A DNA stretch of 64,000 nt from Peptoniphilus_A harei_B (GTDB lineage Bacteria; Bacillota; Clostridia; Tissierellales; Peptoniphilaceae), in assembly GCA_032560695.1 (NCBI GenBank), contig JAWGHR010000009.1:6679-70678 (forward strand). Direction: 5' to 3'. The notes below the pieces were generated by a model that saw only the letters and a list, made by a program, of their open reading frames with translations, had not been told where the DNA came from and did not search any database. Position 1 is the stretch's first letter. The number at the start of each line of letters is the position of its first letter. The position numbers and the translations under genes are program-made. This document shows, one piece after another, positions 42,674 through 51,692 of the stretch.

Positions 42674-44334
42674 TGAGAAACACAAATAAGGTGAAGATTA
42701 TTCCCCTGGGAGGACTTCACGAAATCGGAAAGAATCTTACACTAGTTGAATATAGAGATGACATCATCATCATTGACTGTGGTATGACTTTCCCAGAAGA
42801 CGAAATGCTTGGTATTGATGTTGTAATACCAGATGTAACTTATTTAGAAAATAACAAACACAGGATAAGGGGACTTGTCCTAACTCACGGTCACGAAGAC
42901 CACATTGGAGCTATTCCATATGTACTAAGAAAATTAGACCTAGATATTTATGGAACAGGTCTAACAATTGGACTATTAGAAAACAAATTAAAGGAACATA
43001 GACTTTCAAGAGACAAACTTCACGTAGTAAGTGCTGGCGATGTTGTTAAACTTGGGAAAATGGAAGTTGAATGGATAAATGTAAACCACTCTATTCCAGA
43101 TGCCTGTGCCCTTGCAATTAAGACACCACTAGGATATGTTTATCACTCTGGTGACTTCAAGGTAGATTTTACACCAATTAGTGGAGAGCCAATTAACTTA
43201 ACTAGAATTGCAGAAATTGGTCAAAAGGGCGTACTTGCCATGATTGGTGAATCAACTAACGTCCTAAGAGAAGGCTACACAATGAGTGAGTCCAAGGTTG
43301 GAGAAACTTTTAATAGGCTTTTCCAAAGTTTATCAGACAACAGGATTATTATTGCAACTTTTGCCTCCAACGTGCACAGAGTTCAACAAATTATTAACTC
43401 TGCAGAAAAGTACGGAAGGAAGGTTGTCTTATCTGGTAGGTCCATGGTAAATGTAACAGAAACAGCTAGAAAGCTTGGACAATTTAGGGTTAAGAAGGAT
43501 ACATTCGTTGACATCAAGGATATGGATAAGTATGACGACAGCGAGCTTGTATTGATTACAACAGGTTCACAAGGAGAGCCAATGTCAGCTCTTACAAGAA
43601 TTGCCTATGGAGAACATAGAAAGATTCAACTTACACCAAATGATGCAATTATCCTTTCAGCAACTCCAATACCAGGAAACGAAAATGCTGTTACAAAGGT
43701 AATAAATAGACTTCTTGAAAGAGGAGCCAAGGTAATTTATGAAACATTATCAGAAATTCACGTTTCCGGTCACGCATGTCAAGAAGAGTTAAAGCTTATC
43801 TTAAGCCTAGTAAAACCAAAATACTTTATACCTGCTCACGGTGAAGTAAGACACCTTATGAAGCATGCTAAGATTGCACAACAAATGGGCATGGATGAAG
43901 AAAATATTTTTATAATGGAAAATGGAAACTGTCTTGAAATTTCACAAAAGTCTGCAAAGCTTGTTGGAGATGTTCCATCTGGAAATATCCTTGTTGACGG
44001 ACTTGGAGTTGGTGACGTTGGTAACATCGTCCTAAGAGACAGAAGACACTTGTCAGAAGATGGACTAATAATTGTTGTTATCTCCTTAACAAAAGAAGGC
44101 AAGGTTGTTTCAGGTCCAGACATTATTTCAAGAGGTTTTGTATATGTAAGAGAATCAGAAGACCTTATTGAAGATGCGAAGAATGTTGTTAGAAAAATTC
44201 TTAACGACGATTCACGTGACAACTTAAAGGACTGGAATGGACTTAAGTCTGACATAAGAGATAACTTGAGATCATATATTTTCAAAAACACAAAGAGAAA
44301 TCCTATGATTTTACCAATTATTATGGAGGTTTAG
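42673..44334 (+). CDS. rnj: Ribonuclease J
   Basis: A 553-residue metallo-beta-lactamase/beta-CASP RNase with the zinc motif HGHEDH at 72-77 and the GHACQEE and PAHGEVRH beta-CASP motifs, then a C-terminal domain. RNase J makes 5'-3' exo- and endonucleolytic cuts in mRNA decay and rRNA maturation. Length agrees with J1. Start overlaps the fur-family stop by one base. Confidence 0.95.
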   Translation: MRNTNKVKIIPLGGLHEIGKNLTLVEYRDDIIIIDCGMTFPEDEMLGIDVVIPDVTYLENNKHRIRGLVLTHGHEDHIGAIPYVLRKLDLDIYGTGLTIGLLENKLKEHRLSRDKLHVVSAGDVVKLGKMEVEWINVNHSIPDACALAIKTPLGYVYHSGDFKVDFTPISGEPINLTRIAEIGQKGVLAMIGESTNVLREGYTMSESKVGETFNRLFQSLSDNRIIIATFASNVHRVQQIINSAEKYGRKVVLSGRSMVNVTETARKLGQFRVKKDTFVDIKDMDKYDDSELVLITTGSQGEPMSALTRIAYGEHRKIQLTPNDAIILSATPIPGNENAVTKVINRLLERGAKVIYETLSEIHVSGHACQEELKLILSLVKPKYFIPAHGEVRHLMKHAKIAQQMGMDEENIFIMENGNCLEISQKSAKLVGDVPSGNILVDGLGVGDVGNIVLRDRRHLSEDGLIIVVISLTKEGKVVSGPDIISRGFVYVRESEDLIEDAKNVVRKILNDDSRDNLKDWNGLKSDIRDNLRSYIFKNTKRNPMILPIIMEV

Positions 44335-44342
44335 GATATTTA

Positions 44343-44368
44343 GGGAATCTAAGAGGTTCCCTTTTTTA
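44343..44368 (+). terminator. Probable terminator after RNase J
   Basis: GGGAA...TTCCC hairpin followed by six T, just before the next start. Confidence 0.65.
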
Positions 44369-44376
44369 GAGGAATT

Positions 44377-45033
44377 ATGCCAAATATAAATTACGATTAT
44401 ATAGAAAATTATTTAAGAGATTTAAAAGATTTACAAGATGAAAAACTTCGCGAGATGATGGATTACGCAGAAGAAAATCATGTTCCCATAGTGGAGAGGG
44501 AAAGTGAAGAGTTTATTAACTTCCTTCTAGCTATGCATAAGCCCAAGAAAATCCTTGAACTTGGAACTGCCATAGGCTATTCTTCTATTTCCTTTGCCAA
44601 GAGGAATAAGTGCATAGAAAAAATTGACAGCGTAGAGTTAAAAGAAGAAATGGTAGAAATTGCGAGAAGAAATATTTTTGAAGTGGGCCTTGAAGATAGG
44701 ATAAAGGTTCATCACAGTGATGCCTATGATTTTCTTTTAGACTTGGATGAAAAGTACGACTTTATATTTATAGATGCAGCCAAGGGCCAGTATGAAAAAT
44801 ATTTTGATGAGGCCCTTAAAAATTTAAATGAGGGAGGAATAATCCTCTGTGACAATGTCCTCTTTAAGGGTATGATAGCAGAAGATTCCCTAGTTAAGAG
44901 AAGAAAAATTACAATTGTAAAGAGACTTAGGAAGTTTTTAAAAGATATTTCCAGTGATGAGAGATTTGACTCGTCAGTAATACCAATTGGGGATGGAATA
45001 CTTTTAGTAAGGAGAAAAGATGAAGAAGATTGA
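44377..45033 (+). CDS. trmR: tRNA 5-hydroxyuridine methyltransferase TrmR (YrrM family)
   Basis: A 218-residue class I SAM-dependent O-methyltransferase with motif I ELGTAIGYSSI (about 64-74), VELKEE and FIDAAKGQY. Next to a U32 protein and udk it matches Bacillus yrrM, whose product methylates ho5U34 to mo5U34 in tRNA. TAGAGGAATT precedes the ATG. It overlaps the next gene by 14 bp. Confidence 0.88.
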   Translation: MPNINYDYIENYLRDLKDLQDEKLREMMDYAEENHVPIVERESEEFINFLLAMHKPKKILELGTAIGYSSISFAKRNKCIEKIDSVELKEEMVEIARRNIFEVGLEDRIKVHHSDAYDFLLDLDEKYDFIFIDAAKGQYEKYFDEALKNLNEGGIILCDNVLFKGMIAEDSLVKRRKITIVKRLRKFLKDISSDERFDSSVIPIGDGILLVRRKDEED

Positions 45034-46249
45034 ACTTTTAGCACCAGCAGGTGATATAAATAAATTAAAAACTGCAGTGGAATATGGTGCCGATGCAGTG
45101 TACCTTGGAGGAGAGAGTTTTGGACTTAGAAAAGCTTCCAAAAACTTCTCCATGGAAGATATTAAGTGGGCAACGAATTATTTACATGAGAGGGGAAAGA
45201 AGATTCACGTAACTCTTAATATAATTCCCCACAATGATGACATGGAAGGCGTAGAAGACTACATCAAAGAACTTTATGAAATTGGTGTTGATGCTCTAAT
45301 AGTTGCTGACCCAGGTATGTTTATGAAGGTTAAGGAAGTTGCACCAGATCTTCCAATCCATATTTCTACTCAAGGGTCAGTTACTAATGTGGAGACTGTA
45401 AAATTCTGGCAAAAACTAGGAGCAGAAAGAGTTGTAATGGCAAGAGAGCTAAGTCTAAAGGAAGTTGCTGATATAATTAAAGAAGTTGGCGACTCCATAG
45501 AAATTGAAACTTTTGCTCACGGTGCAATGTGCATGTCATACTCAGGAAGATGCCTTCTGTCAAACTACATGACTGGAAGAGATGCCAACATGGGAGACTG
45601 TGCCCAACCTTGCAGGTACAAGTACCACCTAGTTGAAGAAAAGAGGCCTGGAGAATATTTCCCAATAGAAGAACACGATGAGGGAACTTTTATAATGAAC
45701 TCCAAGGACCTTTGCATGATTGAACACATTGACGAAATGATCGAAGCTGGTATTGCCAGCCTAAAGATCGAAGGTCGTGTAAAAAGTGAATACTACCTTG
45801 CAACAGTAATTAGGTCTTACAGAATGGCAATTGATTCATACTATGCAGACCCAGAAAATTACAAGTACGATCCATCTCTATTAGAAGAAATTAAAAAGGT
45901 AAGTCACAGGGACTTCACGACAGGTTTCTTCTACGGACAAGCTAATGAAAATTCACAAGTTTATGAAGACAACTCCTACATCAGGGGTTACGACTTTGTG
46001 GGAATTGTCCTAGACTATGATGAGGAAACAAAGATTGCAACAATTGAACAAAGAAATAGGGTCTTTGTTGGAGAAGAAATTGAAATCTTTGGACCTGGCG
46101 TAAAACATTTTGACTACAAGATAGAAAAGATGTTAGATGATAAGGATATAGAAATCGACGTTGCAAATAAGGCAAAGCAAATTTTTAAAATTAAAATCGA
46201 CCAACCTATTAAAAAAGGATTTATTTTGAGGAGAGAAAATGAAGAATAA
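45020..46249 (+). CDS. U32 family protein, tRNA hydroxylation TrhP-like
   Basis: A 409-residue peptidase-U32 family protein with GADAVYLGGESFGLR near the start, HGAMCMSYSGRC and GDCAQPCRY cysteine motifs, and IEGRVKSEYY. Family members once called collagenases act in uridine-34 hydroxylation of tRNA (TrhP/YrrO) that precedes methylation by TrmR. The adjacent trmR supports that role. AGGAGAAAAG precedes its ATG. Confidence 0.9.
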   Translation: MKKIELLAPAGDINKLKTAVEYGADAVYLGGESFGLRKASKNFSMEDIKWATNYLHERGKKIHVTLNIIPHNDDMEGVEDYIKELYEIGVDALIVADPGMFMKVKEVAPDLPIHISTQGSVTNVETVKFWQKLGAERVVMARELSLKEVADIIKEVGDSIEIETFAHGAMCMSYSGRCLLSNYMTGRDANMGDCAQPCRYKYHLVEEKRPGEYFPIEEHDEGTFIMNSKDLCMIEHIDEMIEAGIASLKIEGRVKSEYYLATVIRSYRMAIDSYYADPENYKYDPSLLEEIKKVSHRDFTTGFFYGQANENSQVYEDNSYIRGYDFVGIVLDYDEETKIATIEQRNRVFVGEEIEIFGPGVKHFDYKIEKMLDDKDIEIDVANKAKQIFKIKIDQPIKKGFILRRENEE

Positions 46250-46856
46250 GGCCTGTATTATTGGAATATGCGGTGGAAGTGGTAGTGGTAAGAGTACTGT
46301 TACCAAAAAACTAATTGATTTAATTGGAAGGGACAAGGTCTCTGTTATTGAGCAGGACTCCTACTACAAGGACCAATCAAACTTGGTATTTGAGGAAAGA
46401 GTTAAGACAAACTATGACCATCCCCTTGCCTTTGACAATGACCTCTTGTTTGAACATTTAGAAATGTTAAAGAATGGCAAGTCTATTGAAAAGCCAATTT
46501 ATGATTTTGCCCTTCACAACAGAAAAAAAGAAAAGGAAATTGTTGAGCCAAAACCAATTATTATTCTTGAGGGAATTTTAATCTTTAATGAAGTTAATCT
46601 AATAGACATCATGGACATAAAAGTTTTTGTAGACACTGATGCTGATGTGAGAATCATAAGAAGGATTAAGAGAGACATGCTTGAGAGAGGAAGGTCACTT
46701 GACTCAGTAATTGATCAGTACCTTTCCACAGTTAGACCATCACATCTCCAATTCGTTGAGCCATCAAAGAGGTATGCAGACCTAATTATCCCAGAGGGTG
46801 GCGAAAACGAAGTGGCCATAGATATTTTGTACCAAAAAATTAAATCTTTGGTATAA
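46239..46856 (+). CDS. udk: Uridine kinase
   Basis: A 205-residue P-loop kinase that phosphorylates uridine and cytidine in pyrimidine salvage. Walker A GGSGSGKST lies near residue 12, followed by DSYYKDQS and the YDHP and RRIKRDMLERGR lid. It overlaps the U32 gene by 11 bp, the gene order seen in Bacillus. Confidence 0.95.
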   Translation: MKNKACIIGICGGSGSGKSTVTKKLIDLIGRDKVSVIEQDSYYKDQSNLVFEERVKTNYDHPLAFDNDLLFEHLEMLKNGKSIEKPIYDFALHNRKKEKEIVEPKPIIILEGILIFNEVNLIDIMDIKVFVDTDADVRIIRRIKRDMLERGRSLDSVIDQYLSTVRPSHLQFVEPSKRYADLIIPEGGENEVAIDILYQKIKSLV

Positions 46857-46862
46857 AAGTGT

Positions 46863-46891
46863 TTGACAAGGGGTAACCTATGTGTTATCAT
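46863..46891 (+). promoter_or_regulatory. Promoter of the infC-rpmI-rplT operon
   Basis: TTGACA and TATCAT with 17-bp spacing, just after udk. Confidence 0.8.
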
Positions 46892-46897
46892 TGTTTT

Positions 46898-47008
46898 TGT
46901 TATTAAAGAAGAAGTCCGCTTCTCACCTAATGGCTCAGTCATTTAGGTTATTTGAAAATTACGATGAATTTGCGGGCATCTTTTTAGGTGCCTGCTTTTT
47001 TAATTTAC
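46898..47008 (+). promoter_or_regulatory. L20-type leader with attenuator
   Basis: The leader holds the hairpin ACCTAATG / CATTTAGGT and a terminator GCGGGCA / TGCCTGC followed by six T at 46972-47002. Firmicute infC-rpmI-rplT operons carry an autoregulatory leader bound by L20 that ends in such a terminator. An in-frame ATG at 46882 is before the expected transcript start, so the leader is not coding. Confidence 0.78.
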
Positions 47009-47022
47009 GGAGGTGCTTAGAA

Positions 47023-47550
47023 ATTAAAGAACTTCAAATCAATGAAGAGATAAGAGAAAAGGAAGTCAGATTAGTAGATGATGAGGGCAATCAACTTGGT
47101 ATTGTGTCCAAAAATCAAGCCATCGACTTGGCTACAACTAAAAAACTTGACCTAGTGAACGTTGCGCCAAATGCAAAACCACCAGTATGTCGTATAATGG
47201 ACTATGGTAAATACAGATACGAGCAAGAGAAAAAAGAAAAAGAAGCTAGAAAAAAGCAAAAAGTTATCAATGTTAAGGAACTAAGATTTAGTCCAAACAT
47301 TGAAGATCATGACTTAAATACTAAAGCCAATAGAGCTATTGATTTCTTAAAAAACGGTGATAGAGTTAAGGTTTCAGTTAGATTTAGAGGTAGAGAGATG
47401 GGTCATACTGATCTTGGTAGAGAAGTTCTCGACAAGTTTTATGATTTAATTTCTGAGTATGGAGTTGTGGACAAAAAACCTAAAATGGAAGGAAGAAGTT
47501 TAGTTATGTTCCTTTCAGAAAGAAAAGACAGTGACAAGTCTGATAATTAA
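47023..47550 (+). CDS. infC: Translation initiation factor IF-3, probable AUU start
   Basis: A 175-residue IF-3 with the INEEIREKEVRLVDDEGNQLG N-domain and SVRFRGREM C-domain. No ATG, GTG or TTG is suitably placed: GGAGG at 47009-47013 is followed nine bases later by ATT at 47023. An AUU start is known for infC in other bacteria and lets IF-3 repress its own translation. The upstream ATG at 46882 lies in the promoter -35/-10 region and is rejected. Confidence 0.92.
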   Translation: MKELQINEEIREKEVRLVDDEGNQLGIVSKNQAIDLATTKKLDLVNVAPNAKPPVCRIMDYGKYRYEQEKKEKEARKKQKVINVKELRFSPNIEDHDLNTKANRAIDFLKNGDRVKVSVRFRGREMGHTDLGREVLDKFYDLISEYGVVDKKPKMEGRSLVMFLSERKDSDKSDN

Positions 47551-47561
47551 GGAGGATTTTT

Positions 47562-47753
47562 ATGGCAAAGATGAAAACTCACAGAGCTTCCGCAAAGAGG
47601 TTTAAGAGAACTGGTTCTGGAAAGCTTAAGAGATTTTACGCTTTTAAAGGACATTTAACAGGTAAAAAATCTGCTAAGAGATTAAGAAAATTAAGAAAGA
47701 GCAGTACGGTTTCTAAAGGTGATCAAAGAAGAATTGATCACATGATCCCTTAA
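47562..47753 (+). CDS. rpmI: 50S ribosomal protein bL35
   Basis: A 63-residue basic L35 with KMKTHRASAKRFKRTGSGK start and the AYKSHLT-like AFKGHLTGKKSAKRLR region. AAGGAGG precedes its ATG. Confidence 0.97.
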   Translation: MAKMKTHRASAKRFKRTGSGKLKRFYAFKGHLTGKKSAKRLRKLRKSSTVSKGDQRRIDHMIP

Positions 47754-47765
47754 TAGGAGGTAAAA

Positions 47766-48116
47766 ATGGCTAGAGTAAAAAGAGGCGTTAACGCTAAAAA
47801 AAGACATAAGAATATACTAAAGCAATCCAAGGGATATTTTGGTGCTAAATCAAAATTATTTAGAACTGCTAATCAAGCTGTTATGAAATCTCTTAACTAT
47901 GCTTACATTGGTAGAAAACAAAGAAAAAGAGATTTTAGAAAACTTTGGATTACAAGAATTAATGCAGCTGCAAGAATTAATGGCATGAGCTATTCAAAAT
48001 TCATTAGCGGCCTTAAGAAAGCAAATATCACTATTAATAGAAAGATGCTTTCTGAAATGGCAATTAATGATCCAGCTGGCTTTGCAAAACTAGTTGAAAT
48101 TGCAAAAGAACAATAA
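47766..48116 (+). CDS. rplT: 50S ribosomal protein bL20
   Basis: A 116-residue L20 (ARVKRGVNAKKRHKNILK start, GRKQRKRDFRKLWITRINAA). It is a primary 23S rRNA-binding protein and the likely autorepressor of the operon through the leader. TAGGAGG precedes the ATG; a terminator follows. Confidence 0.97.
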   Translation: MARVKRGVNAKKRHKNILKQSKGYFGAKSKLFRTANQAVMKSLNYAYIGRKQRKRDFRKLWITRINAAARINGMSYSKFISGLKKANITINRKMLSEMAINDPAGFAKLVEIAKEQ

Positions 48117-48122
48117 ATAATT

Positions 48123-48146
48123 GCTCCCTATTGGGAGCTTTTTTAG
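48123..48146 (+). terminator. Rho-independent terminator after rplT
   Basis: Stem GCTCCC / GGGAGC with a TATT loop and six T. Confidence 0.92.
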
Positions 48147-48184
48147 TAGAATAAGTTTGAATAAATTTATTTAAAGAGGAAATT

Positions 48185-49513
48185 ATGATTAGAAAATTAA
48201 AAAAGAATCCACCACTTATGGTTTGCCTTTCCTTCTTTGGCTTGATACTATTTGGGGCAATCTTATTAAATCTTCCCATGGCATCAGCTGATGGAAAGTC
48301 CATTGGATTTTTAAATGCCCTATTCACATCAACATCAGCTTCTTGTGTGACGGGACTTATTGTTGCCAACACTGCCACTCAGTGGACAGTCTTTGGCAAA
48401 CTTATAATTATTACCTTGATACAAATTGGTGGTCTGGGCACCATGGTCTTCCTGTCCCTAATTGCCCTTGCCTTTAATAAAAAAATTGGGATCTCTGAGA
48501 GAAGAATTATAAAGGAACAAACTAATGCCGACACGAGCAAGGGAATTATTAGGCTAGTAATTTATATTATTAAGTTTAGTTTAAGTGTAGAACTTATTGG
48601 GGCAGTCTTACTTGCCACAAGATTTATACCTGACTTTGGATTTCAAAAGGGAATTTTATTTTCTCTTTTCCATTCCATCTCAGCTTTTTGTAACGCAGGC
48701 TTTGATATTATTGGAAACTCGCTTGTGGACTATGTAGACAGCACAATTGTAACTCTTGTTGTTGCCATCTCAATAATTATTGGAGGTCTTGGTTTTACAG
48801 TTTATATAGATATCTACAAGAAGAGAAGGTTTAAAAACCTAAGCCTTCACTCAAAGGTTGTCATTTCAATTACAGGAATTTTGCTTGTGCTTGGAACACT
48901 AGCTTATTTTATCTTGGAGCACAAGAGTGCCTCCATGGAAGGATTGACACTTAAAGGTAAAATTTTGGCATCCTTCTTTATGTCATCTTCTGCAAGGACA
49001 GCTGGCTTTAACTCCATAGACATTGGCAAGATGCAAGAAGGTTCAGTTATAGTGACAATTATGCTAATGTTCATTGGTGCGTCACCTGCATCAACTGGTG
49101 GTGGTATAAAGACTACAACTTTTGGTGTCTTGTTATTTTCAACCCTATCTGTTTTAAGGGGAAATGACGAAACAGAAATTTTCCACAAGACAATTTCACG
49201 TGACGCCCTCTTAAAGAGTCTTTGCATTTTTTCACTGGGATCTGCCTTGGTAATTTTTTCTTCCCTTTGTATAACTATCATCGAAGGTGGAAAATTTCTC
49301 TACCTAGACATCCTTTATGAAATTGTATCAGCCATTGGAACAGTAGGAGTCACTAGGGGAATCACACCGAGCCTGAGTCCTCTTTCAAAATTAATATTAA
49401 TAGTTTTAATGTATCTTGGAAGGGTTGGCGCAGCAACTCTTGGTATTGGAATTTTAAATAGAAAAAATAAGAAGCACACAAGATATTCTTATGGAAAAAT
49501 TATAGTGGGGTAA
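48185..49513 (+). CDS. TrkH/KtrB family potassium uptake membrane protein
   Basis: A 442-residue K+ translocating subunit with four repeated pore-type motifs, including SASCVTGL, CNAGFD, SARTAGFN and the last GTVGVTRGI, each providing a selectivity-filter glycine. It works with the RCK protein encoded next, forming a Ktr-type Na+- or ATP-linked K+ importer. AGAGGAAATT precedes the ATG. Confidence 0.9.
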   Translation: MIRKLKKNPPLMVCLSFFGLILFGAILLNLPMASADGKSIGFLNALFTSTSASCVTGLIVANTATQWTVFGKLIIITLIQIGGLGTMVFLSLIALAFNKKIGISERRIIKEQTNADTSKGIIRLVIYIIKFSLSVELIGAVLLATRFIPDFGFQKGILFSLFHSISAFCNAGFDIIGNSLVDYVDSTIVTLVVAISIIIGGLGFTVYIDIYKKRRFKNLSLHSKVVISITGILLVLGTLAYFILEHKSASMEGLTLKGKILASFFMSSSARTAGFNSIDIGKMQEGSVIVTIMLMFIGASPASTGGGIKTTTFGVLLFSTLSVLRGNDETEIFHKTISRDALLKSLCIFSLGSALVIFSSLCITIIEGGKFLYLDILYEIVSAIGTVGVTRGITPSLSPLSKLILIVLMYLGRVGAATLGIGILNRKNKKHTRYSYGKIIVG

Positions 49514-49515
49514 AA

Positions 49516-50166
49516 ATGAAGACATTTATTGTATTTGGCTGTGGTAGATTTGGTTCAACTGTGGCCACAAGATTATATGATTTAAAAAATGACGTTGTAG
49601 TTGTAGATTCAGACCATGAAAAAATTGATTTAATTAACGACAATGTAACTGAGGCCATTGTATGTGACCTTGAAGATGAAAAGGCAGTGGGAGAACTTGC
49701 TTTAAAAAATTATGACGTGGCAATTGTTGCCATTGGAGAAAGCCTTGAGCCAGCAATTATGGCAGTCCTTGCATCAAAGGATGCTGGCATAGAAAAGGTT
49801 ATTGCCAAGTCACCTTCCTATAGGTTTGGAAAAATCTTATTAAAGTGTGGAGCTGACAAGATAGTCTTCCCTGAAAGAGATATTGGCTACAGACTTGCAA
49901 ATAATCTTTCCAACGACAACTTGCTTGACTCAGATGAAATATCTAAAGGTTATAGTTTTTATGACTTCAAGGCATCTGTAAAGACGAGTGGAAAAGAACT
50001 AAGTGAACTTGGACTTAGAGAAGACTACAACTTTAACATCTTGATGGTAAAGAGGAACGGAGAAAACTTTGTAAATCCAGACTCTGACTTTAAGATTAAG
50101 GAAGATGACACTTTGACAGTCTTGGCTTCAGACAAGGACATTAAAAAGTTTATAGAAGAAAATTAA
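49516..50166 (+). CDS. TrkA/KtrA family potassium channel regulatory subunit
   Basis: A 216-residue RCK protein: a Rossmann N-domain with GCGRFGSTVA (8-17) and D-bearing strand end for ATP/NADH binding, then an RCK_C domain. It gates the adjacent TrkH-type subunit. It begins 2 bp after that gene, behind GTGGGGT. Confidence 0.9.
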   Translation: MKTFIVFGCGRFGSTVATRLYDLKNDVVVVDSDHEKIDLINDNVTEAIVCDLEDEKAVGELALKNYDVAIVAIGESLEPAIMAVLASKDAGIEKVIAKSPSYRFGKILLKCGADKIVFPERDIGYRLANNLSNDNLLDSDEISKGYSFYDFKASVKTSGKELSELGLREDYNFNILMVKRNGENFVNPDSDFKIKEDDTLTVLASDKDIKKFIEEN

Positions 50167-50186
50167 AAATTATAAATAATAAAACA

Positions 50187-50226
50187 AAGGGACTAAGTCA
50201 TTTGAGACCTAGTCCTTATTTTTTTG
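50187..50226 (+). terminator. Rho-independent terminator after the K+ genes
   Basis: Long stem AAGGGACTAAGTC / GACCTAGTCCTT with a six-base loop and a run of seven T. Confidence 0.88.
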
Positions 50227-50233
50227 CAAATTT

Positions 50234-50407
50234 TTATATAAATTTTCTTATTACAAAATAATATAAAAGTATGAGCCAAGCTATGACGTGACAAGTAATG
50301 TTGACCCTCTTTCTTATTTTTTCATTTTTAATAATTTTTGTGTATTCAGTTAAAAAATATCCAAACAAAGCAGTAAAATAGATAATTATTTCAAGATATT
50401 TATTCAT
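50234..50407 (-). CDS. Small membrane protein (57 residues)
   Basis: A minus-strand frame of 57 codons with two hydrophobic segments (about 5-20 and 40-56) separated by a basic loop KNEKIRKR. GGCGGTGG is a possible ribosome-binding site eight to nine bases before the ATG. It lies in the 376-bp gap between the K+ genes and the DUF3048 gene. Codon use and the clean two-helix layout support it, but there is no homologue known to me. Confidence 0.45.
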   Translation of the reverse strand: MNKYLEIIIYFTALFGYFLTEYTKIIKNEKIRKRVNITCHVIAWLILLYYFVIRKFI

Positions 50408-50476
50408 AAAACCACCGCCTTCTTTAATTTTATCACAAAAAAATTTTAAGAAATAAAAATTATAAAAATCCTCTTA

Positions 50477-50505
50477 TTTACATATCTATATTTATAAACT
50501 ACAAT
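50477..50505 (+). promoter_or_regulatory. Probable promoter of the DUF3048 gene
   Basis: TTTACA and TACAAT with 17-bp spacing, 37 bp before the ATG. Confidence 0.6.
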
Positions 50506-50542
50506 TAAATTAATACATAAAAGAAATGAAAGAGGTAATCTT

Positions 50543-51646
50543 ATGAAAAAATTTAAAAAACTTTTACTTGTGGGCCTAGCAGCTACTACTTTAGTTGCCT
50601 GTGGCAAGACAACAGAAAATAAAAACCAAGCACCAGAAGTTAAAGAACCAGAAAAAATAGTTTACTACACACCACTTACTCATGAAGAGAGAGACAATGA
50701 AGAACAAAAAAATAAAAAAATCTTTGCAGTTATGCTTGATAATCACGACGATGCAAGACCTCAAGCACAAATCTCCAAGGCAGACATAATTTATGAGTAC
50801 AGGGTTGAGGGCGAATTCACAAGATACATGGCCCTCTTCCAAAGTAACTTCCCAGAAAATGTGGGGCCAGTTCGTTCTGCAAGGCCTTACTTTGTCCAAA
50901 CTGCCAAGGAATACAATGCAATCTATGCCCACTGGGGTGGATCAGAAGCAGGACTTGCCGAAGTTAGAAGCAGAAATGTTGTTGACCTTGATGGGATTGC
51001 CCTTGAAGGTATAGTCTTCCACAGAAACAAGGATGTTGGCAAGCGTGCGCCCCACAATGGATATATCTCGCTACCAGAACTTGAAAACTACCTAGTGGAA
51101 AAGGGAGTTGACGTAAATGACAACACAGCTTCTCTTAACTTCTACGACAAGATTGCAGAAATTGAAGGCCTAGATGTAAAAGAAATAACACTAAACTTTA
51201 ACCAAAACTACAAGACAAACTTTATCTATGACGAAGCCACTGGAAAATATAAATACATCCGACAAGGTCAGCCAGTTATTGATGAGGCCACAGGGGAAGA
51301 ATTTTCTACAGATAACCTAGTTGTCCTCTTCCAAAAGGGAGTTGTTGCTGGACCTAAGGGAACTCTTAAACTTGCAAACATAGGGACTGGCACAGGACTT
51401 CTTCTTCAAAAGGGAAAACTTGCCCCAATAACTTGGGAAAAGGAAAATGAAGATGCAAGGACAATCTTAAAATATCCTGATGAAACTGAAGTTAAATTCT
51501 ACCCAGGCAGAACTTTCTTCTCCATAGTTGATGAAGAAAAGGACGCAGTTTACCAAGTTCCAGAAACTGAAGGTCAAGCAGGTCAAGAAGGAGAAGGAAA
51601 TAATACAGAAAACCAAAATCCAGGAAATCTTGAAAGTCAAAAATAA
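50543..51646 (+). CDS. DUF3048 lipoprotein (YerB-like)
   Basis: A 367-residue lipoprotein with lipobox LVAC near residue 20. The mature protein has the DUF3048 motifs MLDNHDDARPQAQISKADIIYE and NVGPVRSARPYF, then a second conserved block with KYKYIRQGQPVID. A Gln/Asn/Glu-rich tail follows (about 340-367). The family is widespread in Firmicutes and its role in the envelope is unknown. Confidence 0.9.
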   Translation: MKKFKKLLLVGLAATTLVACGKTTENKNQAPEVKEPEKIVYYTPLTHEERDNEEQKNKKIFAVMLDNHDDARPQAQISKADIIYEYRVEGEFTRYMALFQSNFPENVGPVRSARPYFVQTAKEYNAIYAHWGGSEAGLAEVRSRNVVDLDGIALEGIVFHRNKDVGKRAPHNGYISLPELENYLVEKGVDVNDNTASLNFYDKIAEIEGLDVKEITLNFNQNYKTNFIYDEATGKYKYIRQGQPVIDEATGEEFSTDNLVVLFQKGVVAGPKGTLKLANIGTGTGLLLQKGKLAPITWEKENEDARTILKYPDETEVKFYPGRTFFSIVDEEKDAVYQVPETEGQAGQEGEGNNTENQNPGNLESQK

Positions 51647-51692
51647 AATTAAAAAATCTTCTTTTGGGTAAGAAAGACTTAGAGGTGATTTT

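Noticed and set aside
46882..47022. ATG-initiated N-terminal extension of infC
   Set aside because: The ATG overlaps the promoter spacer and the extension covers the leader hairpins; no ribosome-binding site is nearby.
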